Assembly: GCF_030272615.1 (NCBI RefSeq) | Contig: NC_081407.1 | Span: 149,851,744 to 149,915,743, forward strand | Direction of reading: 5' to 3' | Source: Cryptomeria japonica | Lineage: Eukaryota; Streptophyta; Pinopsida; Cupressales; Cupressaceae | DNA: 64,000 nucleotides | Shown: positions 1 to 11,761 of the stretch, piece after piece | How positions within the stretch are numbered: the stretch's first letter is position 1 | Layout: each line of letters starts with the position of its first letter | Position numbers and translations under genes: made by a program | The notes under the pieces: model-generated | The model's input: the letters and a program-made list of their open reading frames with translations, nothing else | Told to the model about the DNA's origin: nothing | Database searches by the model: none

Positions 1-366
1 CACTAATGTGATTTAGATGCTTTCACAACAAATCTTTCGAAATAGCCTTTGAAAATTCCATTGGTTTTGAAAACGTAGAGAACTAGTGTAGCCTTGAAAA
101 GAGAAGGTATATATTCCCTGTACAATAGCTCTATCCAGTAAAGGTGGCGTTCATCCACAGGATTATTCAGGGAAAAGAGAAACTACATGGGGAATATACC
201 GAATATCTACGAGAAAAGTAGGCAAACCCATATACGATAAATTGGGCCAGGTTTGGGAGTGTCGCTTGGTTATACAAGGAACGCATATATGTTGAATATC
301 TCATTAAAATAATGTATATGTCACTCACTGTACTCGTTACCGCTTAAGAAAAAGCTTAGATAAATA
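1..366. other. Left flank of the copia insertion, no gene seen
   Basis: No ORF, RNA gene or clear repeat is visible. The five bases just before the copia LTR (367-371, CAATT) recur just after the element (6012-6016), so this stretch and the DNA after 6011 were adjacent before insertion. Confidence 0.5.
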
Positions 367-371
367 CAATT

Positions 372-1070
372 TGTAAGGAAACAAAGGTGTGCGGAAATGC
401 TTCCTACGTTAATCTTGAGAGGACGGTTATGCAACTTTCAACTTAAATATTACTAAGATATCAAGAAATGAACAATAAAGCATAAACAAAATAGCAATGA
501 ACACATAACACAGTGATTACCGTGGGGAAACCCTTCTGGGAGAAAAACCCCACCCTCCAAAACTCGCACAATGTATTATCAAATCAAGCCGATTACAATA
601 CACTTGCAATGCAAGTTCTTACAGGAGCGCATCACCACAACTCGAACTCAGACAGACTCCTTCTAGCATCTAGTCTTGCAAAAAACTCAATGATCAAACT
701 CCTCCCCAAGCCCTCATTTTATAGTGATTTTACAACCTGGAAACCACTTGTAGTTTTACAAAACCATGGGCTTAACCACCATGCCACATGGTGCCCATTT
801 TTGACATTTACATTTCCAAAATGGAAAAACAACTAGGTTAAAATAGTAATCCCGTCCATAATTTTGTCCCCTAGCTTAGACCCTCTTCAAAGTCACAAAA
901 TGAGTCATTAAGGCTCTAAAATGGCCCACCTATATTCTACTATGGACAAGACTCATTTTTAATAACTCACTAACCATTTTCCAATGCATAAACATGTGGA
1001 AAACTACCTCAAACAAATTCTGGAATTTTCCAGAAAAAGATTGCAAGGTTGAGACACATGTTTCTCAACA
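372..1070 (-). repeat. Copia LTR (3' LTR relative to transcription)
   Basis: Starts TGTAAGGAA and ends CTCAACA on the plus strand. It is the same length as the copy at 5313-6011, with about 15 substitutions and no obvious indel. The open frame 513-836 lies wholly inside it and is not considered a gene. Confidence 0.95.
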
Positions 1071-1083
1071 TTCTCCCACTTTT
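1071..1083 (-). other. Polypurine tract of the copia element
   Basis: On the minus strand this reads as the purine-rich run AAAAGTGGGAGAA directly before the TG of the 3' LTR, the expected place for the plus-strand primer of reverse transcription. Confidence 0.8.
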
Positions 1084-1125
1084 CGAACACCTTGCAAGAG
1101 TCAGGGGATCCAAAATATCATGGAC

Positions 1126-4100
1126 TTAATTGTTAGGGGCCGAGAGGCCCATAGACTCTGAAAACCATTTGAATTTCTCTGTGCTCATGGGCTTAGTTAA
1201 TGCATCAGCAACATTCACCAAAGTTTCTACCTTTTCTAGCTTCACCTTGCCATCCTCAATCATATCTCTCACAAAATGATATTGTACATCAATGTGCTTG
1301 GTCCTGGCATGAAAAGTAGAGTTCTTCGCTAGGCAGATTGCACTCTGACTGTCACTGTAAATTGTCACTGCACCCTGTTTGAACTCTATATCTGAACACA
1401 ATCTCTTTAGCCAGATGGCTTCCTTACAAGCATGAGTAGCTACCATATATTCTGCCTCAGTAGTGGACAAAACGACCACAACCTGTTGCTTGCTCATCCA
1501 ACTGATTGTACCACCGAATAATGTAAACACATATGCACTGGTGGATCTTCTTCTATCAACATCACTGGCCCAGTCTGAATCCACATAGCCTTGAATATCT
1601 AAGGAATGCTCATTTGTTGTTCCATGAAAACATATCAAGGACTCTAAAGTACCCCTCAAGTATCTAAAAACTCTTTTTACTACATCCCAATGTGCTCTTT
1701 CTGGATTAGACATATAACGAGAAAGAACTCCCACTGCTTGGGAAATGTCTGGTCTTGTACAGACCATAGCATACATCAAACTTCCAACAGCACTCTGATA
1801 TGGTACTCGACTCATCTCTTCCATCTCTAATGGGGATGTAGGACACTGTGAACTAGAAAGCTTTGTTCCCATTGTAATAGGAACACTCAATGGTCTTGAA
1901 TCCTGCATATTGAATCTTTTCAAAATAGTACCAACATACTTGCTCTGGCCTAGCCAAAGCTTTCTACTTTGTCTATCTCTTACAATCTCCATTCCCAGAA
2001 TGTGCCTAGCTGCACCAAGATCTTTCATTTCAAACTTTATCGAGAGCTGAGATTTTAACTCTGCAATCAAACCTTTTCCTTTGCCAATAAACAACATGTC
2101 ATCGACATACAGGGCAATGACCAAGAAACGATCACCATCAGATTTAAAATATATACAGTGATCAGGTTTAGATCGCACAAATCCCAAACTCAACACATAT
2201 GTATCAAACTTCTGGTACCACATCCTAGGACTCTGTTTTAAACCATACAAGGATTTCTTCAACTTACAAACCAAATGACTTTTACCTTTCATCACATAGT
2301 GCTCTGGCTGTGTCATGTAAATTTCTTCCTCCAAATCTCCATGAAGGAAAGTTGTTTTCACATCCATTTGCTCGATCTCTAGATCATAGGTTGCTGCAAT
2401 AGAAAGTAAAAATCTAATGGATGTCATTTTGGCTACTAGAGAAAAAATCTCACCATAATCTACTCCCTCAACTTGAGAGTAACCTTTTGCAACCAAACAT
2501 GCTTTATACTTCTCAATGCTTCCATCTGAACCCATCTTCTTCTTGAACACCCATTTACAACCAACAGGCTTTCGTCTTTCAGGCAATGGTACAAGGTCCC
2601 ATGTTTCATTCCTCTTAAGAGCTACCATTTCTTCATCCATGGCTATTTTCCAGGACTTTGAATCATTCATGCCAAGAGCCTCTTCTATAGATCTCGGTTC
2701 ATCAATGTTAGCATTTAATGCAAATATGCATCTCCAATCATCAAGAGAATACCCATACCTTTCAGGTGGTTTCCTTTGTCTAGTAGACCTTCGAGAAAGA
2801 TCTAGTTCAGGTTCAGCTTTAGGTACCTCTTCTTCCTTTGATGATTCAGAACTCATAGAGCTCTCCTCGACTTCTTGTCTTTCTAAGGGCCTTGATTCAA
2901 CTTTCTCCGATGTAGCAGGTAGTTGAATCACATCTTTCTTTTGTTCTGTTTGTTCTGGCTGCACTGTAACAGAAGAAGGTTTAGTTTCTCTAAAAATAAC
3001 ACTTCTTGAATAAAATACCTTTTGTTCAACAGGATTCCAAAGCTTGTATCCTTTTACACCATAACTGTATCTGATGAAAATACATTTAACAGCTTTGTTG
3101 TCCAATTTTGTCCACTTCTCCTTTGGCACATGAGCATATGCTTCGCAATCGAACACTCTCAGATGTCTAAGTGAAGGCTTGTGGCCAGACCACGCTTCCA
3201 TTAACGTCTTATCAACAAGAGCTGATGTAGGAGACCTGTTTATCAGGTAGCAGGCAGTGGCTGCAGCTTCAGCCCAGAACTTTTGTTCTAGTCTAGCTCC
3301 ACTCAGCATACTCCTAGCCTTCTCCATCAAGGTCCTGTTCATTCTTTCTGCAACTCCATTTTGTTGTGGAGAATACGGAGTTGTCTTCTCTCTTTTAATA
3401 CCACAATCTTTACAAAATGTGTCAAAATCATTGGAGCAAAATTCACCACCATTATCAGTTCTCAAACATTTTATTTTCTTTCTAGTCTGCAACTCAGCCA
3501 TTGCTCTAAATTCTTTGAAACGACTGAAAACTTCAATTTTACTCCTAAGAAAATAAACCCATGTTCTTCTACTAAAATCATCAATGAAAGAAACATAATA
3601 AACTGATCTACCAATAGAAGGAACATCAACTGGACCAAATACATCCGAATGGATTAGATCCAAAATACATGAAGACTTATGAGAACTCGAGTAAAACTGA
3701 ATGCGGTTTTGTTTACCATAGATACAATGCTCACAAAAATCAAATTCAAGATTGCAATCATTCAACCCATCAACAAGGTTCTTATTTTTCAAGGTCCGTA
3801 GACCCTTCTCACCTATGTGGCCAAGTCTCTGGTGCCATAACATGGTCTTCTCTACAGGCAAATTTGATTCGGTAGACAGAGCACCCTTGGGTACCCAAAA
3901 ACCACGACCATCTGTTAAAAGAGAAAACCTCTCCTTTGCCAACTGAGTAGTCTTTTTCACAATCTTATCAGAAGTACAATTGCACTCAACTGTGCATGCA
4001 TCAAGCTGGTACAGTGTACCCAATAAGCTTCCTCTTGCTATCACCATAGCACCTCTTACCATTTTCACACCTGCTTCAGAAAATTGTACATGCACACCCG

Positions 4101-4551
4101 CATCTATTAGCTTGCTAACAGATAACAAATTCCTTGCTAGTCCCGGGATATGCAAGGCACCATCAAATCTTCTAATTCTACCATCAAAAAATTTCACATC
4201 AATACTTCCATGACCAACAATATCAAGTACTGATTTATCACCCAAATACACCTTACCACCATCAAAATTTTCATACTTACTAAACCAGTTTCTATTAGGA
4301 GTCATGTGGAAAGATGCACCTGAGTCTATTAACCATGCATTGTCACTTGCACGAGTGGCCAAGGCTGCGATGAAAGCATCTCCATCTTCCTTCTCAGACT
4401 CAAAATCAGAATCTTGCTTCTTCTTCTTCTTTTTCTTCTCCTCTTTGCTGTCCTTTTGAAAGTGTCTGGGTTTGCCACAGTTCCAACAGATTGCCTTGGA
4501 CTTCGCAGGAGATTTTGATCTCCCCTTATTCTTGGACTTAGAACAGCCATG
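1126..4551 (-). pseudogene. pol: Copia pol: zinc knuckle, protease, integrase, RT, RNase H
   Basis: An open frame in the same frame as gag, separated from it by one TAG at 4552-4554. The translation carries a zinc knuckle (4447-4488: Cys-X2-Cys-X4-His-X4-Ser, last Cys replaced). Numbering from the Met at 4362, it has protease Asp-Ser-Gly at 13-15, integrase His-His (about 176-182) and CEHC (210-213), and a DDE core with Asp near 240, Asp 303 and Glu near 340. RT follows from about 570, with the first catalytic Asp near 667 and YVDD at 752-755. RNase H includes a YVDSDWASD-like stretch near 935 and a TTEAEY motif. The frame runs to the stop at 1126-1128 with no other break. Without suppression of the TAG, pol would not be made. 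Family is certain; whether the element can be expressed is not. Confidence 0.92.
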
Positions 4552-5190
4552 CTACTTTTCGTTCTTGCCTCTTTCTTTTGGTCTTCCTCGAACACTCAGA
4601 GCCTCTTTGGCATTCAGAGAAACCTTCCTTCTCATCTCCTCAGAAAGTAGAGAACCAACAACATCCTCCATCTTCAAGATGACTGTAGTGCTCCCTATGG
4701 CCATCACAAGACTGTCCCATGAATCTGGCAATGAACATAGCAAGATTTGGCACCTTTCTTCTTCATCCATTGGTACCCCAACTGAGGTCAACTGAGTCAC
4801 CAACATATTAAAACTTTCCAGATGCTCAAAAATTTGTCCACCTTCTTCCATTCTCAAAGAATACAATTTCTTCCTTAAGAAGATCTTGTTCACAAGTGAT
4901 TTCGCTTGGTAGATCTCACTTAGCTTCTTCCAAAGCTTCTTTGCAGTAGATTCTTCATGGACATTTATCAGAATAGAGTCTGCAAGACACAATCTGATGA
5001 GACCTTTAGCTTTTCTATTAGTCACATCATATTGTGCGGCTAAAGTCGGATCTGCAGACCTATGCTTATTTTCATCAGTCGCATCCCATAGATCTCGATC
5101 AATCAACAGATCTTCCATCTTCAGCTTCCACATCTCAAAGTTTGTGCCAGAAAACTTCTCTACATCAATCCTCCCTGATATACTTGCCAT
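4552..5190 (-). pseudogene. gag: Copia gag, ended by an in-frame TAG
   Basis: The preferred start is the Met at 5190 (MASISGRIDVEKFSG), because FxGxNFxxWKxxM is the usual N-terminus of copia Gag. A Met 13 codons upstream is also in frame but lies near the primer site. About 212 residues follow, with the leucine-rich UBN2-type Gag core. The frame stops at TAG 4552-4554. The same frame then continues unbroken through the zinc knuckle into pol, so this was one gag-pol polyprotein. CAG (Gln) to TAG is the simplest single change. The encoded protein would form the virus-like particle in which reverse transcription takes place. Confidence 0.9.
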
Positions 5191-5297
5191 CTTTATGATC
5201 CTGCAATACAAAAATGAAATACTCTGCACAAGCTCCCACTCAAACCTTGATTAGCTCAAAAAACCCTGTACCCAACAAATAGAACCAAAACTGGCCA

Positions 5298-5310
5298 GGC
5301 TCTGATACCA
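5298..5310 (-). other. Primer binding site, initiator Met tRNA type
   Basis: On the minus strand the 13 bases read TGGTATCAGAGCC, the standard plant copia primer site complementary to the 3' end of initiator methionine tRNA. It sits two bases inside the 5' LTR. Confidence 0.95.
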
Positions 5311-5312
5311 CT

Positions 5313-6011
5313 TGTAAGGAAGCAAAGGTGTGCGGAAACGCTTCCTACGCTAATCTTGAGAGGACGGTTATGCAACTTTCAACTTAAATATTACTAAGAT
5401 ATCAAGAAATGCACAATAAAGCATAAACAAAATAGCAATGAACACATAACACAATGATTACCGTGGGGAAACCCTTCTGGGAGAAAAACCCCACCCTCCA
5501 AAACTCGCACAATGTATTATCAAATCAAGTTGATTACAATACACTTGCAATGCAAGTTCTTACAGGAGCGCATCACCACAACTCGAACTCAGAGAGACTC
5601 CTTCTAGCATCTAGTCTTGCAAAAAACTCAATGATCAAACTCCTCCCCAAGCCCTCCTTTTATAGTGATTTTACAACCTGGAAACCACTTGTGGTTTTAC
5701 AAAACCATGGGCTTAACCACCATGCCACATGGTGCCCATTTTTTATATTTACATTTCCAAAATGGAAAAACAACCAGGTTAAAATAGTAATCCCGTCCAT
5801 AATTTTGTCCCCTAGCTTAGACCCTCTTCAAAGTCACAAAATGAGTCATTAAGGCTCTAAAATGGCCCACCTATATTCTACTATGGACAAGACTCATTTT
5901 TAATAACTCACTAACCATTTTCCAATGCATAAACATGTGGAAAACTACCTCAAACAAATTCTAGAATTTTCCAGAAAAAGACTGCAAGGTTGAGACACAT
6001 GTTTCTCAACA
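5313..6011 (-). repeat. Copia LTR (5' LTR relative to transcription)
   Basis: A direct copy of 372-1070. As the 5' LTR it should hold the promoter for minus-strand transcription. The open frame 5454-5852 inside it mirrors 513-836 of the other LTR and is not considered a gene. Confidence 0.95.
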
Positions 6012-6044
6012 CAATTTTTAGCAGATCAATTTTCTTTAAAACAA

Positions 6045-6255
6045 ATCAGATTGCATAGATTTAGTATTTTTGTCTTTATATTGTGAATTGCTAATATCAA
6101 ATTACATAGATGTTTATATGTTGGTCTTTATATTCTGAATTGCTAATATCAAATTACATAGATGTTAATATTTTGGTCTTTATATTGTGAATTAAAGTAA
6201 TTCAATTAGTGTTAAACTATATTGATGTTGGCATCTTTGTCTTTATATAAAGAAT
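6045..6255. repeat. Tandem repeat, about 52-bp unit, about four copies
   Basis: Successive units share a core around TACATAGATG, GTCTTTATATT and GTGAATTGC. The second and third copies are nearly identical; the first and fourth are more diverged. No coding content. Confidence 0.7.
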
Positions 6256-6719
6256 GACAATAATTTTAGTAAGCATACATCTAAATTAGAAAGTAGCTTT
6301 TGGATCATATGTATCAATGTTACAAGTGTCAACCATAACTTGAACATATCTTCAAGATTTTGAATCTTGATGGATGACTTATCTATCAATATAACCCTAA
6401 ATTAATTTAAAGATTATTATATGATTGATATATAGAGACTAGAGTTTAGACTTAGCCCTAAAGTTTATAGTTGGGTTTACATTCTAAGGTTTAGAGTTCA
6501 GTATAAGATTTTGGATTCAAAAAATTATTTTATATTAAAAAATAAAAATAAAAATAAAAATTTAAAAGAAATAAACAAACAAATTTTCAGTATCTAAGTC
6601 AATATACTAATACTTTGATTTTCTATCAAGTCAATGGCTCCTTATTTTATTGATCTATTGAACCTAAGTACTCATTTGTAACTTTATTTATTTAAAATTT
6701 GTAGTTGATTATAGAAATG

Positions 6720-8545
6720 TTGAGAATGGTTAGTTTATATTTTTATGATAATTGAAACTAATAAATGTTATTTAAGTGTATTAAATTATATGATGTTTTG
6801 TTAATATTTTATTGTATAATTTTTAGAATTAAATTTTTTAATTTATATTTTATTAGTAATTCACACAAATTTATTATATTTGTCATGAACATAATAATCT
6901 ATGTAAGACCCTCGAGAATGGTCACTTAAGAGGGATTGAAGGAGCTCGATGAGAGTTAGCTTAGATTCTTTGTAGTTTAGATTACAATTCTCTTGTAGGG
7001 ATGGATCTATTGGCATGGGGTAAGGGTTCAAATATATTGGCGTTGGGTGAGGATTTGATAGATAAGTACTCAGTCATTTATGGGTACTTGGAGCTTGATA
7101 GGCATATGTTTGGGGGTGTAGGATTTACATGGTGGAAACAAATGTGAACAAATTTTGTTGGCCCAAGTGTAATTTTTTCTTATGGTTGGTTGCTCAAAAT
7201 AGATTTCTCACTAGGATAATTTTTCCAAGCATGGCTTCCATAGATCTTCTATTTGTGTGCTCTATCTTACTAGTGAAGAATGTACCTCTTATATTTTCTT
7301 TCAGTGTTCTTTCTCTTGGAATATTTGGCATCTCTAGTGGGAAATTTGGAATTAGGCTTGCTTGCATGCTTCCTCTATGGTCGATTTTTTGGATCACTTG
7401 GGTCAGCCTCCTATTAAGACCTATTTTTTTTGGGTTACTTGGGTTTCGGAGCCTTCTTGCATTATATGCCATCTTTGGTTAGAATAGAATCATAGGATTT
7501 TTCAAGGTGCAAAGTTGGTTGTTCAATTATTTATGAATTTGATTCATAAGTGGTGGTGCATATGGTGAATGAACAACATTTGGATTATGTTAATTGGCAT
7601 TTAGCTATGGTTATTTAAAAAATTATATAGTTAAGTAGGTCTTTGACTCAATTACTTTTTGTCACATTCCTCGAGATTGGAATAGAGTAGCAGATTGTGT
7701 GGGAAAATGGGCATTTGATGGAATGCAAGGTTGAAATATTGTAGATAGGGGACATTTTATTTTGGATTTATCTCATATGTTAGAGCAATTAGTTGGGGAG
7801 GATAAGAATGGATAATTCTTTATTCTTTGATCTTTGTTGGGTTGGGGAGGATAGGAATGGACAACTCTTTCTTTGTAAACTTCATTTGTGACTAGTAATT
7901 TTTTTACCACTTTTGGAAAAAAAAAGGAAAATCTATGTAAGACTATAAAATCTAAGTAATACTTTAAAATAAAATAAAATAATAATATTTGAATAGTTCA
8001 ATTTTATTTTTCCTTTTTATTATAAAAGAAAGTAAGATTACATAAATGTCAAGATTTATGTTTTTATACAATGAAGTGCAACAATTTGAGTAGGCATACA
8101 TCCAACTACAAAGTCACCTATATATAAGCAACCTCATGCAACGAGATCTCATCCTTAAGAGTCACTTAGGTGTTTAATTGAACACACCTTAAAAGTTTCA
8201 ACCTTGGTAGATGACTTTTCTCAAAAGTTTAAATTTTTAAATTGGTTCTTTTAGTAGCAGCCTAGGTGGTGTTGGGATATGTAGAGTTAAATGTGATAGT
8301 GTTGGGATCTTTGTGATACACGGATCAATTTCATAGTTTATTACACTTGAAAGATCATGAAATGAGCATCCCTATCCTCTATTCAATTTTCATAGTTTAT
8401 TCAAGTCCTTCGTAATCAATTGATTTAATCAATTTTGTTTGTTTTTCTCTCTTATATTACTTTTCATTAATTTAATAGTTTCTTTTGACTCATAAAGATA
8501 GTGAGTTTGTGGTAAACTTAGTTAAATTTTAATCATTTAAACTTT
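6720..8545. repeat. Dispersed repeat R, copy A (interrupted)
   Basis: AT-rich sequence similar to copies near 9150-9745, 22795-23244 and 26995-27765. Shared landmarks, in order, include CATGAACATAATAATCTAT, a stretch with TTTGAATAGTTCAATTTT, then TTGAAAGATCATGAAATGAG and, near the end, TTAAATTTTAATCATTT. A truncated LINE (6910-7929) interrupts this copy, and about 8020-8235 looks unrelated to the other copies. No ORF; family unknown. Confidence 0.6.
6910..7929 (+). mobile_element. 5'-truncated LINE remnant with 14-bp target duplication
   Basis: The 14 bases AATCTATGTAAGAC occur just before (6896-6909) and just after (7930-7943) this segment, and it ends in an A-rich tail, as expected for target-primed reverse transcription. 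Around 7150-7200 a frame reads FFLWLVAQNRFLT, which resembles the zinc-finger region following plant LINE reverse transcriptase (zf-RVT). Near 7665-7735 another frame reads HIPRDWNRVADCVGKWAF, typical of the C-terminal end of plant LINE RNase H. So only the 3' end of the LINE was copied. It is now frame-broken. Confidence 0.85.
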
Positions 8546-8552
8546 GATCACA

Positions 8553-8702
8553 ACTCTCCACACACACGTATATATGCATGTGTGTGTACATACATGTATA
8601 TATGTGTGTAGATATATACACATGTGTATACACATGCATATATATCTATACAAACACACATACATATGAATACATATACATACATACATATATAGATACA
8701 TT
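8553..8702. repeat. Degenerate (TATG/ACAC) microsatellite
   Basis: Alternating purine-pyrimidine DNA (CA/TG and TA steps) with many ACATA and TGTGTA runs. The open frame 8578-8799 is low-complexity and rejected as a gene. Confidence 0.85.
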
Positions 8703-9149
8703 TAATTATTTTTGTATGATTATACATGGTAGCATGGCATACAATGTATTTCGAATCTCTTGCATTATTACGATGCAGATCTTCATTTATGTATTTTAAT
8801 GTTGTTATCTCTTGGCTTTCGTGGAGAATTGATTACATTTCCAAGAGATGATATATTTCATCTGTGATTCTCGAGAGCACTTTAACCTTTAGACAGTGAC
8901 TGCAGATTTCTAAATGAATCTACACAGTGCTCACAACAACCTAACCATTTGTACAAATTAAATAACACTTGGGAGGGAAATATCTGTCAGAGTGGGCAAT
9001 TTCTCATTCTTTGAGAGAACATAATAAACAGACAAATTTTCAATACAGTTGATAAAATGGCTGGTGGGCTGAATACTAACACTACGTACTTATTTGCAAC
9101 TTTAAATAATTCAAAAATTGTCGTCGCTTGATACACTAGCTAGGAAATG
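8703..9149. other. No feature recognised
   Basis: AT-rich unique-looking DNA without a plausible frame or repeat that I can name. Confidence 0.4.
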
Positions 9150-9745
9150 CTTATTTCATTATCTTTTTATTATAATTAAGTTTTTTATTAAAAAGTGTTA
9201 ACATTTCTATTTAAAAATAAAATTAAAGTATATATATTCAAACAAATGGTGGATGCATATGAAATCACACTTTTAGAATAGAAACCTGGATCATTTTTGT
9301 ATTTATCTTTATCTCTGTTTTCATTATAAGGTGGAGAATAGGGTGGAGGGATAGCCAAAGTCAAGCCAAAAAGCTGTTTAAAGAGTAATTAGAATATTAA
9401 ATTATAATATCTTTGTTAAAATTCTATTGTATATTTTTTAATTAAATCTATTAATTTACATTTCATAGTTGTAATTCACATAAATTTATTTAATCTTTCA
9501 TGAACATAATAATTTATTTAAGCCTATAAAAATCTAAATATTACATAAAAAATAAACAATAATAAATGTTTGAATAGTTTAAATTTTGAAATTGGTTTTT
9601 TAAAGTAGCAATTTGGGCATTGTTAGGATACATGGAGTTAGATGAGATGGTGTTGGATTGGTCCACTTCCTTTTTCCTATTGGTAGATATATTGGTAGAT
9701 ATATTAGCACTAACAATTGGATGAAAATTATAATTATTCTAAAGT
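9150..9745. repeat. Dispersed repeat R, left part of copy B
   Basis: Aligns by eye with copy A and with copy C (26995-27765): CATGAACATAATAATTTAT, then a stretch with TTTGAATAGTTTAAATTTTG, ending with GTCCACTTCCTTTTTCC. It stops where the long LINE begins. The part of R expected next appears at 22795-23244, so the LINE and E1 may lie within one R copy. Confidence 0.55.
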
Positions 9746-9840
9746 AATAATATCGGAAGTATTTGCTCTGCAATTTTTTTGCATATCTTCGATTCTCTTG
9801 TATTCATTCCCATCCTTTTTGCTATCTCAAATGAGGCTCA

Positions 9841-11643
9841 ATGAAGATCACAAAATTCACGGCGGACATCGCTTCTGAGGGCTTGGGGGAAATTGGCTGG
9901 CAGCGGGTGTTAGGTAGGAAAGAAAAAGGATATATGCGAGCTAGGGCTCGTTGCTCTGGGGCTAATGCTATTCCGATCTCTGGTGATGCACCGCTAATTC
10001 ACTCTGGGATGAAGTATGCATACTTCCCCCCTTTCCATGATGAGTTTGGTTCGGTTGGGGCTACCAGAGAATACAGAAAAACCCTAAACTCCTGCTGGCT
10101 CTCTAGGGTAAAATCCCCTTCTCCCCAAGTTCCTTTTCAATACCCCAAATAGACGTCGCCTCACTCTGTACATCTTAATACTAATCCTTGCCCTCCCCTG
10201 CAACCCACTAAAAACCTTGGTTCTTCATCTACAGGGCAGCCGGCCCCGTTTAACCCTAGTCTCTCGGCCACTAAGCCCCCCATTAAGCGATTAATTTAAA
10301 TCCATAGTTGCTTCGCCCTCACCTGAAGTTTTAAGAAGATAAGACCCTAATTGCTCATCATTAAGGAAGCAGTTTCTCAATCAATGATATTAAGGAATGG
10401 TGAAAAAATAGATTTCAAAACATGGTGAGTATCTTCAATCTTGGGTTTAATTTTCTACTGATTTCTTGCTCTGATAATAATTTAAAGCAGGAAATTCTGG
10501 AAAATAATTTTATTCTGTTAAACGGTCATGTCTTTTATTGTTTTGATTGGACTCATAACTTTAATGGGAAATCTTTTAAACCCAATTTCTAGTATAAATG
10601 GGTTAATGTCAGGCCTCTCCCAGTTGATTTCTAGTCATCAGAGGTCATTAACGAAATTGCTAGGGATCTAGGTCATTGTCTTGCGATTGAAGGCATTCGC
10701 AAGTATCAGCTGAATAAAGATGTAAAATTCCTTTTAGAATTCGATGAGGATGGTCCTAGTTTATAACTTGTTGTTATCATCTCCCCCAAAGGATCGTGGA
10801 ATATTAAACTGGTTATTTATGATGGTGAGATTGACTCGACAAATATTATCTGAGCCGAAAGTCAACCATCAGTTAAGAGAAATTGTCTCAATCCTCAACC
10901 AGTTCTAGATAAACCTCCCAAGGAACTCCCTCATTTCAGTCCTAAATCTGGATCTGTAAAAATCAATGCAAAACCTAGCTCTTCCCATCAGCACGGGGCC
11001 TCCCGGATTATTAACGACTCATTTAAAGAGTTCATCGGGGATTCGTGTCCTCTCAGTAAATTGTCCTGTCCTATGGACTAGAGCCCCAATCTCTCCTCCA
11101 AAAGAATCCTCTATCTTGCCTTAGATAAGAAAACGACAAGGCATGCCTCTTTCCCTAAACCTTCTTCTAAGAAGAATCTTTTGTCTGCTCCCCAAAGCTT
11201 AGGAAACCCCAACACAGAATCATGTCCTGGGCGGACCTTGGGTCATGCGGACTCAATGTGTGTCCCGGTCAGCGAAAGTTTAGATGTAGATATAGTTTCC
11301 TTGAATAAGGACGCCCTTAGTGAATTGTTGGTCTTTACGAATGCCTTAAGGGTTGATATTGAGGAACAGATTGAAATTGTAGAGCATAGTTTGGAGAAAT
11401 TTGATTTGGATGGAAATTCGGGTTCCCCTATTAGGCCAAACTCCCATTGTGTGAGTTGTCATTTGCCAGAGCCCCTCCTTGATCCTTCCCAAATGACGGG
11501 TAAGAGGTCTTCTAATCCAGCAATGGATAATTCGGTGGCTCAGCCTAACTCCTCATCCCCTGCCCCACTTTCGGAAATTGGTCCACTTGGTTTGTCTAAA
11601 AACCTTCCTAGTAAAATAAAACCTTATTGCGGGTCTTCTTAGA
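9841..11643 (+). pseudogene. LINE ORF1-like (DUF4283-type) remnant
   Basis: The first frame (9841-10152, 103 aa) gives way to another frame from about 10385 to 11643. Around 10490-10760 the translation resembles DUF4283, the N-terminal RNA-binding-like domain of plant LINE ORF1: it contains YKWVNVRPLPVDF followed by a stop where Trp is expected, then INEIARDLGHCLAIEG. Stops at 10590-10592 and 10632-10634 both read TTC-TAG. The Ser/Pro-rich 11181-11642 segment (153 aa) is the C-terminal part. I see no intact CCHC knuckle. Assignment rests on context and this partial match. Confidence 0.6.
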
Positions 11644-11761
11644 AGCGGCGAGGAAGAAGAATGAATTCAGAGCTTTGATTAAAAGTGGCAAAGGCTTTAG
11701 ACCAAACTAGGATTATGGATTCCTACAATGTTGGGAGGGGGAATTTCCCTCCCTCATCACC

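Larger units (their letters stand above)
372..6011 (-). mobile_element. Near-complete Ty1/copia LTR retrotransposon
   Basis: Two 699-bp direct LTRs (372-1070 and 5313-6011) run from TG to CA and flank one internal region read on the minus strand. The 5-bp target duplication CAATT lies at 367-371 and 6012-6016. A primer binding site matching the 3' end of initiator Met tRNA is next to the right LTR, and a purine tract is next to the left one. Domain order is Gag, zinc knuckle, protease, integrase, RT, RNase H, which is the copia order. By eye the LTRs differ at about 15 positions (roughly 2 percent), so insertion is fairly recent for plant DNA. The only obvious coding damage is one in-frame TAG and a changed zinc-knuckle residue. 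The clade within copia was not determined. Confidence 0.95.

Noticed and set aside
513-836. 107-aa frame, with a 132-aa counterpart at 5454-5852
   Set aside because: Both lie inside the copia LTRs and are antisense to the element's transcription.
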